This document shows positions 43,920 to 53,620 of a DNA stretch of 64,000 nucleotides, piece by piece (position 1 is the first letter of the stretch; each line of letters starts with the position of its first letter). Below the pieces are notes generated by a model that was given only the letters and a program-made list of their open reading frames with translations, ran no database searches and had not been told where the DNA came from. Origin of the DNA: Ruegeria sp. HKCCA6707 (GTDB lineage: Bacteria > Pseudomonadota > Alphaproteobacteria > Rhodobacterales > Rhodobacteraceae); NCBI RefSeq assembly GCF_013033515.1, contig NZ_WQEG01000004.1:248001-312000 (forward strand). Reading direction: 5' to 3'. Both the position numbers and the translations under genes were made by a program.

Positions 43920-46645
43920 TCAAACCCATAAGTGAACTCGCCGTCTGTGACATTGATCACGACTTTGCTAACTTCTTGCCCTTCCATCATTCTTTTTAGG
44001 AATTCGGCCGAGATGTCCGGCAACATGGTATTGGTGACGATGGCGTCGATCATGCGGCCACCGCTGTCGAGCTCCTGACAACGATTCACGATCTCTTCGA
44101 CAACCGCATCCGTATATTCGAATGGAACACCATGGGCCTGTTGCACGCGCTTCTTGATGCGGTTCAATTGCAGCTTGGTGATTTCGCCCAGCATATCGGG
44201 GCTGAGCGGGTAGTAAGGGATCGTCACCAAACGACCCAGCAAAGCAGGTGGGAACACCTTGAGCATCGGATCACGCAGCGCTTTGGCCATGCCTTCGGGA
44301 TCGGGCATCAGATCGGGGTCAGCGCACATGTCCATGATCATTTCGGTCCCGACATTCGAGGTCAGCAGGATCAGCGTGTTCTTGAAATCGATCACGCGGC
44401 CTTCGCCGTCTTCCATGACACCCTTGTCGAAGACCTGGAAAAAGATCTCATGCACGTCGGGGTGGGCTTTTTCGACCTCGTCCAGCAGAACAACCGAATA
44501 GGGTTTGCGCCGCACCGCTTCGGTCAGCACGCCGCCTTCGCCATAGCCCACATATCCCGGAGGGGCGCCTTTCAGGCTGCTGACGGTGTGTGCCTCCTGG
44601 TATTCGGACATGTTGATGGTGATGACGTTCTGCTCACCTCCATACAGCACCTCGGCCAGGGCCAAGGCGGTTTCTGTTTTGCCGACACCGCTGGTCCCCG
44701 CCAGCATGAACACGCCAATGGGCTTGTTGGGATTGTCGAGCCCTGCGCGAGAGGTCTGAACGCGTTTTGCAATCATCTTCATAGCATGGTCCTGGCCGAT
44801 CACGCGCTGCGCCAGACGGTCTTCCAGGTTCAGGATCGTCTCAATCTCGTCCTTGACCATGCGCCCGACCGGGATACCGGTCCAGTCGCCAACGACGCTG
44901 GCTACGGCCTGATGGTCGACGATGGCCAGGATCAGGGGGCTGTCGCCTTGCAAGGTCTCAAGCTCTTCGTTCTTTGCCTTCAACTCAGCCAGCAACGCGT
45001 CGCGGTCGATGGGTTGGGCTTCGACTTCGGGGGCCTCTTCAGTTGCGGCTTCGCCTTCGGCTGTGCCGGTACCTTCAACCTCTTGCCCACCTGCCCGCAG
45101 CTTGGCCCGCAGATCGAGGATATCCTCGACCACTTTCTTTTCGGCATCCCAACGGGCGGTGAGTTCTTCCAGCCGCGCCTCTTCCGTCTGTTTCGCGGCA
45201 TTCACCGCATCGCGCCGGTCGGCAACGTCATAGCCTGCGGTCTCATCCCGTTCGATGATCTCCAACTCGGTGGTCAGCGCCTCGATCCGACGGCGGCTGT
45301 CGTCGACCTCGGCCGGAACTGCGTGTTGAGACACGGCAACCCGGGCGCAGGCGGTATCCAGCAAGCTGACCGATTTGTCGGGCAATTGCCGGGCTGGAAT
45401 ATAGCGCGCCGACAGGGTCACTGCGGCTTCGATGCCCTCATCCAGAACTTGAACGCGGTGGTGCTTTTCCAGCATCGACGCGATACCGCGCATCATCAGA
45501 ACCGCCTTGGGGATATCGGGTTCCTCGACATGCACGACCTGGAAGCGCCGGGTCAGGGCCGGGTCTTTTTCGATGTATTTCTTATATTCGGCCCATGTGG
45601 TCGCGCCGATGGTGCGTAGTGTGCCGCGCGCCAGGGCCGGTTTCAGCAGGTTGGCGGCATCACCGGTACCAGCAGCACCTCCGGCGCCCACCAGCGTATG
45701 GGTTTCGTCTACAAACATCACGATGGGCGTCGGGCTGGCCTGAACCTCATCAATCACCTGACGCAGACGGTTTTCAAACTCGCCTTTCATCGATGCACCG
45801 GCTTGCAAAAGGCCAACGTCCAGAACCAGCAGACGCACATCTTTCAGCGCGGGTGGCACATCGCCGCGCGCAATGCGCAGGGCAAAGCCTTCGACCACAG
45901 CCGTTTTGCCCACGCCCGCCTCGCCGGTCAGGATCGGGTTGTTCTGGCGACGCCGCATCAGCACGTCGACTATCTGGCGTATTTCCTCGTCGCGTCCCAC
46001 AATCGGGTCGATCTCGCCATTGCGGGCCTGCTCGGTCAGGTCGGTGCAGAACTGTTCAAGCGCTTCGCCTTTGCCCATTGCGCCGGGCGCCATTGCTCCG
46101 CTGGCCTCACCCGGTTCCGCGCCACCACCCACGTTCGAGCCATCCTGCGCACCCAAAGTATCCTCGGGCGAACCATCGGTGGCCTCGCCGAAATTGTCGG
46201 CCAGATCATCAGCCCCGATCTTGGCCAGTTCCGGCGACATGCTGGCCAGAATGTTACGTAATGCAGGGGTCTTGAGCATACCTAGGATCAGATACCCTGT
46301 GCGAACTTTGCTGTCGGAATACAACAACGAGCCCCAAACCCAGCCGCGCTCCATCGCGTCCATCAGATGATCGGAAAGATCCGAAATCGAAGATGCCCCA
46401 CGCGGCAGCATGTCCAACGATCGTGTTAGCTCTGAGGCGATCTTGCCCGGATCCAGATCATAATGCTGAATGATGCGGTGTATGTCGCTGTCCTGCCCGT
46501 TCAGGATCTGATGCAGCCAGTGCTGAACCTCGACATATGGATTGCCCCGCATCTTGCAGAATACGGTCGCCCCTTCGATGGCCTGATAGCCCAGCTTGTT
46601 CAGTTTACCAAACAGCGAAACACGGCTGATTTCCGTCATCTTCAA
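43916..46645 (-). CDS. tssH: T6SS sheath-recycling ATPase TssH (ClpV)
   Basis: A 909-residue AAA+ unfoldase. The N-domain begins [20 protein letters not shown]. Two ATPase modules are intact: Walker [14 protein letters not shown] near residue 245 with [20 protein letters not shown], and [16 protein letters not shown] near 650 with [18 protein letters not shown]. Between them is the coiled-coil middle domain, here with an extra Gly/Glu-rich insertion ([16 protein letters not shown], around 525). ClpV disassembles the contracted TssB/TssC sheath. Start overlaps the tssG stop by 4 bases. Confidence 0.97.
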   Translation of the reverse strand: MKMTEISRVSLFGKLNKLGYQAIEGATVFCKMRGNPYVEVQHWLHQILNGQDSDIHRIIQHYDLDPGKIASELTRSLDMLPRGASSISDLSDHLMDAMERGWVWGSLLYSDSKVRTGYLILGMLKTPALRNILASMSPELAKIGADDLADNFGEATDGSPEDTLGAQDGSNVGGGAEPGEASGAMAPGAMGKGEALEQFCTDLTEQARNGEIDPIVGRDEEIRQIVDVLMRRRQNNPILTGEAGVGKTAVVEGFALRIARGDVPPALKDVRLLVLDVGLLQAGASMKGEFENRLRQVIDEVQASPTPIVMFVDETHTLVGAGGAAGTGDAANLLKPALARGTLRTIGATTWAEYKKYIEKDPALTRRFQVVHVEEPDIPKAVLMMRGIASMLEKHHRVQVLDEGIEAAVTLSARYIPARQLPDKSVSLLDTACARVAVSQHAVPAEVDDSRRRIEALTTELEIIERDETAGYDVADRRDAVNAAKQTEEARLEELTARWDAEKKVVEDILDLRAKLRAGGQEVEGTGTAEGEAATEEAPEVEAQPIDRDALLAELKAKNEELETLQGDSPLILAIVDHQAVASVVGDWTGIPVGRMVKDEIETILNLEDRLAQRVIGQDHAMKMIAKRVQTSRAGLDNPNKPIGVFMLAGTSGVGKTETALALAEVLYGGEQNVITINMSEYQEAHTVSSLKGAPPGYVGYGEGGVLTEAVRRKPYSVVLLDEVEKAHPDVHEIFFQVFDKGVMEDGEGRVIDFKNTLILLTSNVGTEMIMDMCADPDLMPDPEGMAKALRDPMLKVFPPALLGRLVTIPYYPLSPDMLGEITKLQLNRIKKRVQQAHGVPFEYTDAVVEEIVNRCQELDSGGRMIDAIVTNTMLPDISAEFLKRMMEGQEVSKVVINVTDGEFTYGFD

Positions 46646-47712
46646 TACCTCTCACTATGGGCCGCTTCCTGGGCCTCGAATTCTTGCGTCGCGAAGGTGG
46701 GATACAGGATCAGATCATCTGCATCCTGCCCTGCCACATCCGGGTCGTCTCGGGTCTTTATCCAACTGGTGTGGCCCAATTGTGTTGTTCCACCCAGTGA
46801 TGCGCGTGGAACCTCGTCGCCTGCCAGAACCAGATTGACCTCCCAGTCCAGCGTGTCGCCGATATAGGTGCGCAGAATTGCTTCCATCCGGCGTTGGGAC
46901 ACGCCACCGGGCAGCAAGCGTTTGTAATCGCTCAGGGTCAGCGGCCCGATGCGCAGACGGAATTTGGCTGACCGGGACCAGACCCGGCTGCCGATGTTGG
47001 TCGACTGTCCAAGCCGTGCAGCCCCACCTAATTGCCAAGTGTCATCGGGTTCCAGCTCAAGCCATGAGCCGACGAATTGCTGCACATGCACCTCGACCCC
47101 AAAATAGTCGGATAGGATGGCGATCAGCCCCTCGACCGTTTTTGTACCCGAGCCCAGATGCCCGGAAAAAAACCGGCGCAGCATATCCGGCATCGCGTCG
47201 CGGTCAGAAAAATCAACCCCCTTGAACCCGGCCAACGCAGCGATGCGTTGCTCGAACGGGTCGTCGCCACGGTCAAAACTGGGGGCGGGTTCGGCTTCGG
47301 CCCAGGCGCGATAGAGCAAGCTCATCATGCGGTGGGTCAGCATATCCGCGAAGGCCACAAAGGTCGGGTCGCGGTGATTGCGCAGACGGTCGCGCGCAAA
47401 CTCGGTTAGGTGCAGCGGCAAAGGGCCTTGCGGGCCAAAGAACCCAAAGAAAAGATTGCTGAGCTTGCCAGGTTCGGTCGCGGTTCCCGGCTCGAACTTC
47501 GTCAGGGTCGTGGGCGGAAACGCAAGTGACACATCCTGACCAAGCCGCACGCGGTCTTCGCGCGGACGTCGCGACTCGCCCAGGCGAGGTGCGTCGGTAT
47601 AGTGCGCCTCGATAATGCGAAGCGCCTGAAAGACGTGATGCCTTTCAGGATCAGCCGCCAGCGCGGCCAGCAGGCTCAGATGATCCTGCCCAGACCCGCC
47701 GCCGGTCGCCAT
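46642..47712 (-). CDS. tssG: T6SS baseplate protein TssG (VasB/ImpH)
   Basis: A 356-residue TssG. Recognisable pieces are PERHHVFQALRIIEAHY, LGESRRPREDRVRLGQD, NLFFGFFGPQGPLPLHLTEF, MMSLLYRAWAEAEP and LSDYFGVEVHVQQFVGSWLEL. It joins TssF in the baseplate wedge. The start lies 37 bases inside the 3' end of tssF and the stop overlaps clpV by 4 bases. Length is usual for the family (about 330-360). Confidence 0.95.
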   Translation of the reverse strand: MATGGGSGQDHLSLLAALAADPERHHVFQALRIIEAHYTDAPRLGESRRPREDRVRLGQDVSLAFPPTTLTKFEPGTATEPGKLSNLFFGFFGPQGPLPLHLTEFARDRLRNHRDPTFVAFADMLTHRMMSLLYRAWAEAEPAPSFDRGDDPFEQRIAALAGFKGVDFSDRDAMPDMLRRFFSGHLGSGTKTVEGLIAILSDYFGVEVHVQQFVGSWLELEPDDTWQLGGAARLGQSTNIGSRVWSRSAKFRLRIGPLTLSDYKRLLPGGVSQRRMEAILRTYIGDTLDWEVNLVLAGDEVPRASLGGTTQLGHTSWIKTRDDPDVAGQDADDLILYPTFATQEFEAQEAAHSERY

Positions 47713-49553
47713 CTGGCAATCTCTCCTCGTTTTTCTGTTTTCAGCACCGTTTCGGTGAAACTGTTGATGGTCGTGTATTTCCGGAAGAACCGTTCCAGCA
47801 CGGCGCCCAGCACGTAAACACTGGTGCCCTCGTAAAAGCTCTCGTCAAAACCTAGCGAGATTTCGAGACCCCGCACCGCTGTGCTGAGAACCTCGTCGCT
47901 CATGCGGCGCACGATGGGGCGGCTAGTGACCGAGACCACGCCCTCCAGCTGCTTTTCGGTGACGCGATTGCCAAGGGGCGCGTAGATGCCCAACAGCTCA
48001 CGAAGCGCCCCTGCCCCACCTTCGGGACCATCACCGGCAATGGACAGATAATTCAGGCTCAGGTGGCTGATCAGTTTCCAGGCCGCGTCCCCTTGTGCAA
48101 GCGTCGCATGGGGTCGGGTTGGTGTCACTGGCGTACGTACCGCTTTGACTGGCCCGCCTTCGGGCAGATGAAACACGTCATCACCACCTGCAGCCAAAAG
48201 CAACGGCAGGTCCCGGTTCGAACACAAAGCCTCGACCGCAAGCTGATCCAGAGAGACCGGGTAAGGCGCCTGCGCGCGGTCCACCAAAGTCAGATACACT
48301 TCGGAGCCTAAATACGAGGTCCGAACCCCACGCAGACGTTCCTTTTCGTTCCGTTGCCGCATACGGCGTTTGACGGTGTAATAGGCCAGGTGGTTGTCGC
48401 CCGCAGCGGTCAGATCGGTATCGCTGTAGAACGGCCGGAACGGAATATCGCCCTCTTCTTCCGACTGAATGCCCGTGACTTTGCTGATCGAGTAGATCTC
48501 AAAATCCAACCCTGCAGTTCTGTTGGGAACCACGTGATGTTGCGTATCCATCTGTGTGATGTGCACGCGGTCACAGCGCCGGTGAAACAGGTTGACTGCT
48601 GGTACGGCATTAAGCGTGAACGCAGCCGGTGTGACTGCCGGGGCCAAATCGCGCATGCCGTCTTGCAACAGGATGTAGATGTCTACATCTGTGCCGGCAG
48701 ACTGGGTCAAAGCCGCGTTCAAACCGGTCAGTTCGACGAACAGAAACCGCTCTGGCATGGCGAAATATTCCTGCAACAGCCGATAGCCATCGAAGGACTG
48801 GCGCGGTGTCGGCAGCAGGGCTTCATCCGCATCGAACCCTTTGGGGATCACATCCGCATCATTCAATCGTACCGTCCAGTCGGCGCGGCGGTCTGTGGAC
48901 CGTGCAGTCAGCCCAACACATTGCGTGCAGAGCACCTCGTGCAAAGACCAGGCCTTGCCGCTTTGCGTATCCAGATGCAACACAAGACGGTCTAGGCCCA
49001 GTTCGGCCATCGGCTCGCCATCGGTGCGGTTCAGGCGCAAGCGAATACCCGCACGCGCATTGGTTTCCTTGGCCACGCCGGCAGCAACCAGCTCTCCGCG
49101 CCCATCGATGTATTCCGCTTCGGTCACTTCAATAGGCCAGAGCGTCAGATCAGACGATGTCGTGAATTCACACGCGGTCTGCTCTCCTTCGGCCAATCGT
49201 GCGCGCAGCGTCGTGCCTCGCGGCATGGGATAGCCTTCCTTGAGCGCGGCATTGCCGATATCGGGCTCGAACTGAGCGATCATCATCGACGGTGTCGGCG
49301 CCAGATAATGTGGGTAGACGATTTCCAGCAGGTTCGACGTGAAGGTCGGGAACTGCATGTCCAGTTCCAGCTGAACACGCGCGGCCAGAAAAGCGCTGCC
49401 CTCCAGCAAACGTTCGACATAGGGATCGACAACTTCGATCCCTTCCATGCCCAAGCGCGATGCGATTTTGGGATAGGCGCTGGCAAATTCCGCACCCATT
49501 TCGCGCAGAAATGCCAGTTCGGTTTCGTAATGCTTGAGAAGCCGCGTGTCCAT
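47676..49553 (-). CDS. tssF: T6SS baseplate protein TssF (VasA/ImpG)
   Basis: A 625-residue TssF. It begins MDTRLLKHYETELAFLREMG and continues with EFASAYPKIASRLGMEGIEV and DPYVERLLEGSAFLAARVQ, all strongly conserved. Further motifs are YPHYLAPTPSMMIAQF and a C-terminal FDESFYEGTSVYVLGAVLERFF with YTTINSFTETVL. TssF makes the baseplate wedge with TssG. It starts 5 bases after tssE and overlaps tssG, so the three are translationally coupled. Confidence 0.97.
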   Translation of the reverse strand: MDTRLLKHYETELAFLREMGAEFASAYPKIASRLGMEGIEVVDPYVERLLEGSAFLAARVQLELDMQFPTFTSNLLEIVYPHYLAPTPSMMIAQFEPDIGNAALKEGYPMPRGTTLRARLAEGEQTACEFTTSSDLTLWPIEVTEAEYIDGRGELVAAGVAKETNARAGIRLRLNRTDGEPMAELGLDRLVLHLDTQSGKAWSLHEVLCTQCVGLTARSTDRRADWTVRLNDADVIPKGFDADEALLPTPRQSFDGYRLLQEYFAMPERFLFVELTGLNAALTQSAGTDVDIYILLQDGMRDLAPAVTPAAFTLNAVPAVNLFHRRCDRVHITQMDTQHHVVPNRTAGLDFEIYSISKVTGIQSEEEGDIPFRPFYSDTDLTAAGDNHLAYYTVKRRMRQRNEKERLRGVRTSYLGSEVYLTLVDRAQAPYPVSLDQLAVEALCSNRDLPLLLAAGGDDVFHLPEGGPVKAVRTPVTPTRPHATLAQGDAAWKLISHLSLNYLSIAGDGPEGGAGALRELLGIYAPLGNRVTEKQLEGVVSVTSRPIVRRMSDEVLSTAVRGLEISLGFDESFYEGTSVYVLGAVLERFFRKYTTINSFTETVLKTEKRGEIARWRPAAGLGRII

Positions 49554-49558
49554 TCTGC

Positions 49559-50053
49559 TTAGCTCCTCTCGATTGCCACTTCACCGGTCGTCACATCGAC
49601 ACGGCTGCGCAAATAAAGCTCAAGCGGCATCGGCTGCGCCCACATGACGGCGCGAATGTCGAACTCAACGTGCATTTCGCCAGACCGTTGTTTGGAACGA
49701 AGGTCAACAACTACGGAGCCTTTGACAATCCGCGGCTCGAACACTTCGATTGAATCGGCAATCGATTGCTGGATGCGTTGCGCCTGACGAATGGTGGAAA
49801 ATGAGCCCGATGTTTCGCGAATCCCATAGTTCAGAACCGACTTGGCGGCGTGGGGATAGACATCTTCGTCGATCAGGTCGGACTGATCGGTCGTATTCAG
49901 CAGCAGGGAAAGATCACGTTGGATGATCTCGCGTAGACGGCCAACGTCGATCACCCGCGCGTCGCGGCCTTCTTTCAGCTGATCCGGGGCATTGTCGGTC
50001 AACCGGTCAAGAAGCGAAGGTTGTAGTCTTTCGACAAGCGCCTTCTCAGCCAT
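49559..50053 (-). CDS. tssE: T6SS baseplate protein TssE (gp25-like)
   Basis: A 164-residue TssE. The gp25-type domain includes LQPSLLDRLTDNAPD, LREIIQRDLSLLLNTT, YPHAAKSVLNYGIRETSG and FEPRIVKGSVVVDL, ending in EFDIRAVMWAQPMPLELYLRS (over two strands). It starts sheath polymerisation at the baseplate. Its first bases overlap the tagJ stop by 8 bases. Confidence 0.95.
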   Translation of the reverse strand: MAEKALVERLQPSLLDRLTDNAPDQLKEGRDARVIDVGRLREIIQRDLSLLLNTTDQSDLIDEDVYPHAAKSVLNYGIRETSGSFSTIRQAQRIQQSIADSIEVFEPRIVKGSVVVDLRSKQRSGEMHVEFDIRAVMWAQPMPLELYLRSRVDVTTGEVAIERS

Positions 50054-50867
50054 CTCCTGCCATTTCCCCGGACTCGGTGGTCACATTCAGGACCAGTTCG
50101 CGAATGTCCAACAGCGCGACATCTGAGGTATCGGTGGTCAAAAGACGCTGGCCCAGGCCAACAAAGGTCTCGGCCCCGGCATCAATCCAACTGGTCGCGC
50201 GCGCAAGGCGTGCGGCATCATCCCCTTGATCCGTTGTTCCAGCGTAACGCGTCGGGATCAAAGCCGCGACCTCGCCGCCGCTTGCGACGGTTAGTGTACA
50301 TGCCGTCCAAACGGAATCCCGCAGATCGCTGGGTTCTTCGATTTCAAGCCGGGCGATCTGGGAAAACGGCAGCCAGAAATAGCGCCCGTTTACAATCACC
50401 TCCAAAACCGGCCCCAACCGCATATCGGCATCGGCGATCCATTCAAACGCTTCGCCATTCACAGTGCCCGACGTTGCAGGAGCCGCGTCAAAGGCTTTGG
50501 CCCGCAACTCGGCGGCCTGTTCGAAATGGCCACCTGCCGTCAGTTTCTGAGCTTCGATCAGATGAGCCAGCCATTCTTCGGGCTCACCAAAAATCATTGG
50601 GGTCTTCTCACCCGCAAAAACCTTTTCACGATAGACCTCGCAGATAATGGCCTCGCGATAGGTTTTGGCCATCATCGTGGCCTCTTCTTCCATTTCCGCG
50701 CTCAGTTTCAACTGCGTTATCGCGCGCTTCCAGTCGCCCATGACACAAAGCAGCTGAAACAGAAAAATCCGCAGCTTTGCATCTGCGGGGTTTGCGCGGA
50801 TCTTGTCTTGCAGCGTTGAAAGCGTTGCGGTCAGATCGCCTGATTTAAGATGTTCTTCTGGCGTCAT
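50046..50867 (-). CDS. tagJ: T6SS accessory protein TagJ (ImpE/SciE)
   Basis: A 273-residue ImpE-family protein. I start at MTPEEHLKSGDL (50867), preceded by a GAGGG ribosome binding site; the frame is open 17 codons upstream but runs into the hcp terminator region. Motifs are LQDKIRANPADAKLRIFLFQL, LLCVMGDWKRAITQL (Sel1/TPR-like), GEAFEWIADADMRLGPVLEV and NGRYFWLPFSQIARLEIEEP. In Pseudomonas TagJ binds TssB and aids ClpV recruitment. A second TssB domain (sheath fusion) exists here, so its partner may be either. Confidence 0.92.
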   Translation of the reverse strand: MTPEEHLKSGDLTATLSTLQDKIRANPADAKLRIFLFQLLCVMGDWKRAITQLKLSAEMEEEATMMAKTYREAIICEVYREKVFAGEKTPMIFGEPEEWLAHLIEAQKLTAGGHFEQAAELRAKAFDAAPATSGTVNGEAFEWIADADMRLGPVLEVIVNGRYFWLPFSQIARLEIEEPSDLRDSVWTACTLTVASGGEVAALIPTRYAGTTDQGDDAARLARATSWIDAGAETFVGLGQRLLTTDTSDVALLDIRELVLNVTTESGEMAGDG

Positions 50868-50891
50868 GAAACCCTCGCGCAGTCTGGAAGC

Positions 50892-50932
50892 AAAAAAGCA
50901 AAAGGGCCCCGGCGGCACCTGCCGCCAGAGCC
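50892..50932 (-). terminator. Intrinsic terminator or attenuator after hcp
   Basis: On the minus strand a 12-base, GC-rich inverted repeat (GGCTCTGGCGGC, loop AGGT, GCCGCCGGGGCC) is followed by CTTTTGCTTTTTT. It begins about 17 bases after the hcp stop. Partial termination here would let hcp be made in excess of the downstream genes. Confidence 0.8.
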
Positions 50933-50948
50933 ATTTTCAGATCGGACC

Positions 50949-51443
50949 TTAGCTGACGTCGCCAGTCTCCAGGTTCCACTTGAACTCGTTGCAGTCGCTG
51001 AGTTTGCCGGTTTTGAAATCGGCGATCTTGTATTTGACCGAGATGCCACGATACGCGACGGTCCAGGATTCCGACGGGATCGAATCTTCGCCACCCGAGA
51101 CCGAGTAGCTGTCGACGATGGCGTCGCGCAGGGTGATGATCAGGTAAGGTTCCATACCCTTCTTTTCATCATCGCCCGCCCGGCACAGATGGATTGTCAT
51201 CTCGCCGTTTGCTTTGCCCGAGGCAACATAGGTCATGATCTTTGCCGAAGCTTTGCTCAGCTCAGTGCTCAGTTCGACCTTGCCAAAATTTGCGTTCGCA
51301 TAGCCGCGCTGGGTTGTGCCCATGTCGGACATATCCAGCGTCCGCTCGACGTTCCAGCTGATCTCTTTACACGCGATCCAGTCTGTGTGTGCTTTTTCCC
51401 GGGCCTCGCCAGGGAAGTCCATTTTGATGAATACGTTTTCCAT
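50949..51443 (-). CDS. hcp: T6SS tube protein TssD (Hcp)
   Basis: A 164-residue Hcp. Family features are VFIKMDFPGEAREKAHTDWI, SWNVERTLDMSDMGTTQRGY (the region around GYANANFG), YLIITLRDAIVDSYSVSGGE and SIPSESWTVAYRGISVKYKI. Hexameric rings of Hcp stack into the inner tube and can carry effectors. The gene has its own long leader with AGAGGAA ribosome binding site and a hairpin, and a terminator behind it, fitting high expression. Confidence 0.97.
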   Translation of the reverse strand: MENVFIKMDFPGEAREKAHTDWIACKEISWNVERTLDMSDMGTTQRGYANANFGKVELSTELSKASAKIMTYVASGKANGEMTIHLCRAGDDEKKGMEPYLIITLRDAIVDSYSVSGGEDSIPSESWTVAYRGISVKYKIADFKTGKLSDCNEFKWNLETGDVS

Positions 51444-51492
51444 TTTGGGTTCCTCTAGTATGTGTACCCTTGGTTTACCTGAGGGCTACATG

Positions 51493-51530
51493 GGCGGCAG
51501 TGAATTGCTTCACATGCCGCCATTTTTTTT
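51493..51530 (+). terminator. Hairpin with T tract between tssC and hcp
   Basis: The stem pairs GGCGGCAGTGAA with TTCAC-A-TGCCGCC (one bulged base) around a TTGC loop and is followed on the plus strand by eight T. In that orientation it looks like an intrinsic terminator against antisense transcription. On the minus strand it lies in the hcp leader without a T run, where it may act as an mRNA-stabilising stem. Confidence 0.6.
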
Positions 51531-51537
51531 CGCGAAA

Positions 51538-53034
51538 TTATCCAGCTTTTTCAGATGGAAGTTTCGAAACAAGGCGCAGGGACACTGACAAGCCTTCAAG
51601 CTGATAGTGCGGACGCAGGAAGAACTTGGATGTGTAGTATCCAGGGTTTCCTTCAACGTCTTCCACAACAACCTCGGCAGAGGCCAGCGGCTTGCGCGCT
51701 TTTTCCGCTTCGGCTGAAATATCGGCGTTGAAATCCACGTACTGGTTGATCCAATCCTGCAGCCAGCTTTCCATATCCTGACGGCTTTTGAACGATCCGA
51801 CTTTGTCGCGCACCATGCATTTCAGGTAATGCGCAAAACGGCAGGTCGCGAACAGATAGGGCAAGCGCGCGGCCAGGTTGGCGTTCGCGGTTGCATCTGG
51901 ATCGTCGTATTCTGCGGGTTTGTGCAAAGATTGCGCGCCGATGAACGTTGCCGAGTCGCTGTTCTTGCGGTGGATCAGAGGCATCATGCCATTTTTGGCC
52001 AGTTCCGCCTCGCGACGATCTGAAATCGCGATTTCGGTAGGGCATTTCATGTCGACACCGCCATCATCGGTCGGGAATGTATGCGCGGGCAGGCCTTCGA
52101 CCGTACCGCCACTTTCCACTCCGCGAATGCGCGAGCACCAACCATATTCCTTGAAGGACCGGTTGATGTTCACCGCCATGCCGTAGGCCGCATTCACCCA
52201 GCTATAGCTGTCGCTGTTGGCACCGGTTGTATCTTCCTCAAACGCAAACTCTTCGACCGGTTCGGTCTTCGAACCGTAAGGCAAACGGCCCAGGAAGCGT
52301 GGCATCGCCAGACCTACATATTTGGAATCTTCGCTCTCGCGCAGCGACCGCCACGCGGCGTATTCCGGTGTCTGGAAGATCTTGGTCAGATCGCGCGGGT
52401 TGGCCAGTTCCGACCAGCTGTCCATCTGGAACAGGCTTGGCTTGGCCCCGGTGATCAAAGGAGCATGAGCTGCGGCCGCAATCTTCGACATCTCACCCAG
52501 CAGTTCGATGTCCTGCGGGCTGTGGTCGAAATGGTAATCTGCCACCAGCGAACCGTAAGGTTCACCACCAAACTGGCCGAACTCTTCTTCGTAAAGCTTC
52601 TTGAAGATCGGTGATTGATCCCACGCGGTGCCTTTGAACTTGCGCAGGGTCTTGTGCATGTCCTTCTTCGAGATGTTCATCACGCGGATTTTCAGCATCT
52701 CGTCAGTTTCGGTGTTGTTCACCAGATAATGCAGACCACGCCACGCGCTTTCCATCTGTTGGAACTCTTCGTGGTGCAGGATCAGGTTGACCTGTTCGGT
52801 CAGCTTCTTGTCGATCTCGGCAATAATGCCTTCGATTGACCGCAACGCGTCATCAGAGATCAGGCCAGCGTTGGCCAGAGCCTGTTCGGCCAGCGTTTTA
52901 ACCGCGCTTTCAACGGCGGTTTTTGCCTGATCCGATTTCGGACGGAATTCCTTTTGCAGCAGCGCCTCGAATTCCGAGGATCCAAACGCTGTTGCGCCTT
53001 CGGCGGCTTCTACCTTGGCTTCTTCTTCGGCCAT
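51538..53034 (-). CDS. tssC: T6SS sheath large subunit TssC (VipB)
   Basis: A 498-residue TssC. Conserved text includes LILHHEEFQQMESAWRGLHY, VADYHFDHSPQDIELLGEMS, YVGLAMPRFLGRLPYGSKTE, AAYGMAVNINRSFKEYGWCS and HYLKCMVRDKVGSF, with YYTSKFFLRPHYQLEGLSVS near the end. With TssB it forms the contractile sheath. It starts 3 bases after tssB. It is the canonical copy; a divergent TssC-like domain occurs in the 1307-residue fusion. Confidence 0.98.
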   Translation of the reverse strand: MAEEEAKVEAAEGATAFGSSEFEALLQKEFRPKSDQAKTAVESAVKTLAEQALANAGLISDDALRSIEGIIAEIDKKLTEQVNLILHHEEFQQMESAWRGLHYLVNNTETDEMLKIRVMNISKKDMHKTLRKFKGTAWDQSPIFKKLYEEEFGQFGGEPYGSLVADYHFDHSPQDIELLGEMSKIAAAAHAPLITGAKPSLFQMDSWSELANPRDLTKIFQTPEYAAWRSLRESEDSKYVGLAMPRFLGRLPYGSKTEPVEEFAFEEDTTGANSDSYSWVNAAYGMAVNINRSFKEYGWCSRIRGVESGGTVEGLPAHTFPTDDGGVDMKCPTEIAISDRREAELAKNGMMPLIHRKNSDSATFIGAQSLHKPAEYDDPDATANANLAARLPYLFATCRFAHYLKCMVRDKVGSFKSRQDMESWLQDWINQYVDFNADISAEAEKARKPLASAEVVVEDVEGNPGYYTSKFFLRPHYQLEGLSVSLRLVSKLPSEKAG

Positions 53035-53037
53035 CTT

Positions 53038-53553
53038 TTAGTCCTCCTCGGCTTCGTCGCCGCCCGGTTTGGGTTGGGCTGCCAGTGTTTTCAGCAAGCT
53101 CGGGTCCTGCATGATCTTTGTAATCAGGTCTTCAGCACCGGTTTTGCCGTCCATGTAGGTCATCAGGTTTGACAGTTGGGTGCGGGCATCCAGCAGCTCT
53201 TTCAGCGGCGCGACCTTTGCGGCGATCGCGGCAGGGCTGAAGTCATCCATGCTTTCAAAGGTGATATCGACCGCCAGATTGCCTTCGCCGGTCAAGGTAT
53301 TGGGCACGGTGAACGCGGCACGTGGGGCCATCGATTTCATCCGGTCATCGAAATTGTCGACGTCGATCTCAAGAAACTTGCGGTCGGCCACTGCGGGCTG
53401 TTCGACCTCGGACTTACCGGCCAGGTCGCTCATAACGCCCATGACAAAAGGCAACTGAACCTTTTTCTCAGCCCCATACAGTTCGACATCGTATTCGATT
53501 TGAACCCTCGGAGCCCTGTTACGGGCTATGAATTTTTGTGAACTGTCAGCCAT
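53038..53553 (-). CDS. tssB: T6SS sheath small subunit TssB (VipA)
   Basis: A 171-residue TssB. Motifs are RAPRVQIEYDVELYGAEKKV, LPFVMGVMSDLAGKS, FLEIDVDNFDDRMKSMAPR, FTVPNTLTGEGNLAVDITFE and LMTYMDGKTGAEDLI. It is the partner of TssC and of ClpV (through its C-terminal part). The first 44 residues are identical to the N-terminus of the 1307-residue fusion, and the shared 160 residues are about 80% identical. Confidence 0.98.
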   Translation of the reverse strand: MADSSQKFIARNRAPRVQIEYDVELYGAEKKVQLPFVMGVMSDLAGKSEVEQPAVADRKFLEIDVDNFDDRMKSMAPRAAFTVPNTLTGEGNLAVDITFESMDDFSPAAIAAKVAPLKELLDARTQLSNLMTYMDGKTGAEDLITKIMQDPSLLKTLAAQPKPGGDEAEED

Positions 53554-53620
53554 CTGATGCTCCTCGATTCATGTGTCTGTGTTTGTTCTACGTCCGCTGT
53601 CCCAGGGCATCTGGGGCGGT

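Noticed and set aside
44132..45619. 495-codon plus-strand open frame opposite clpV
   Set aside because: Shadow of clpV; no ribosome binding site or family match.
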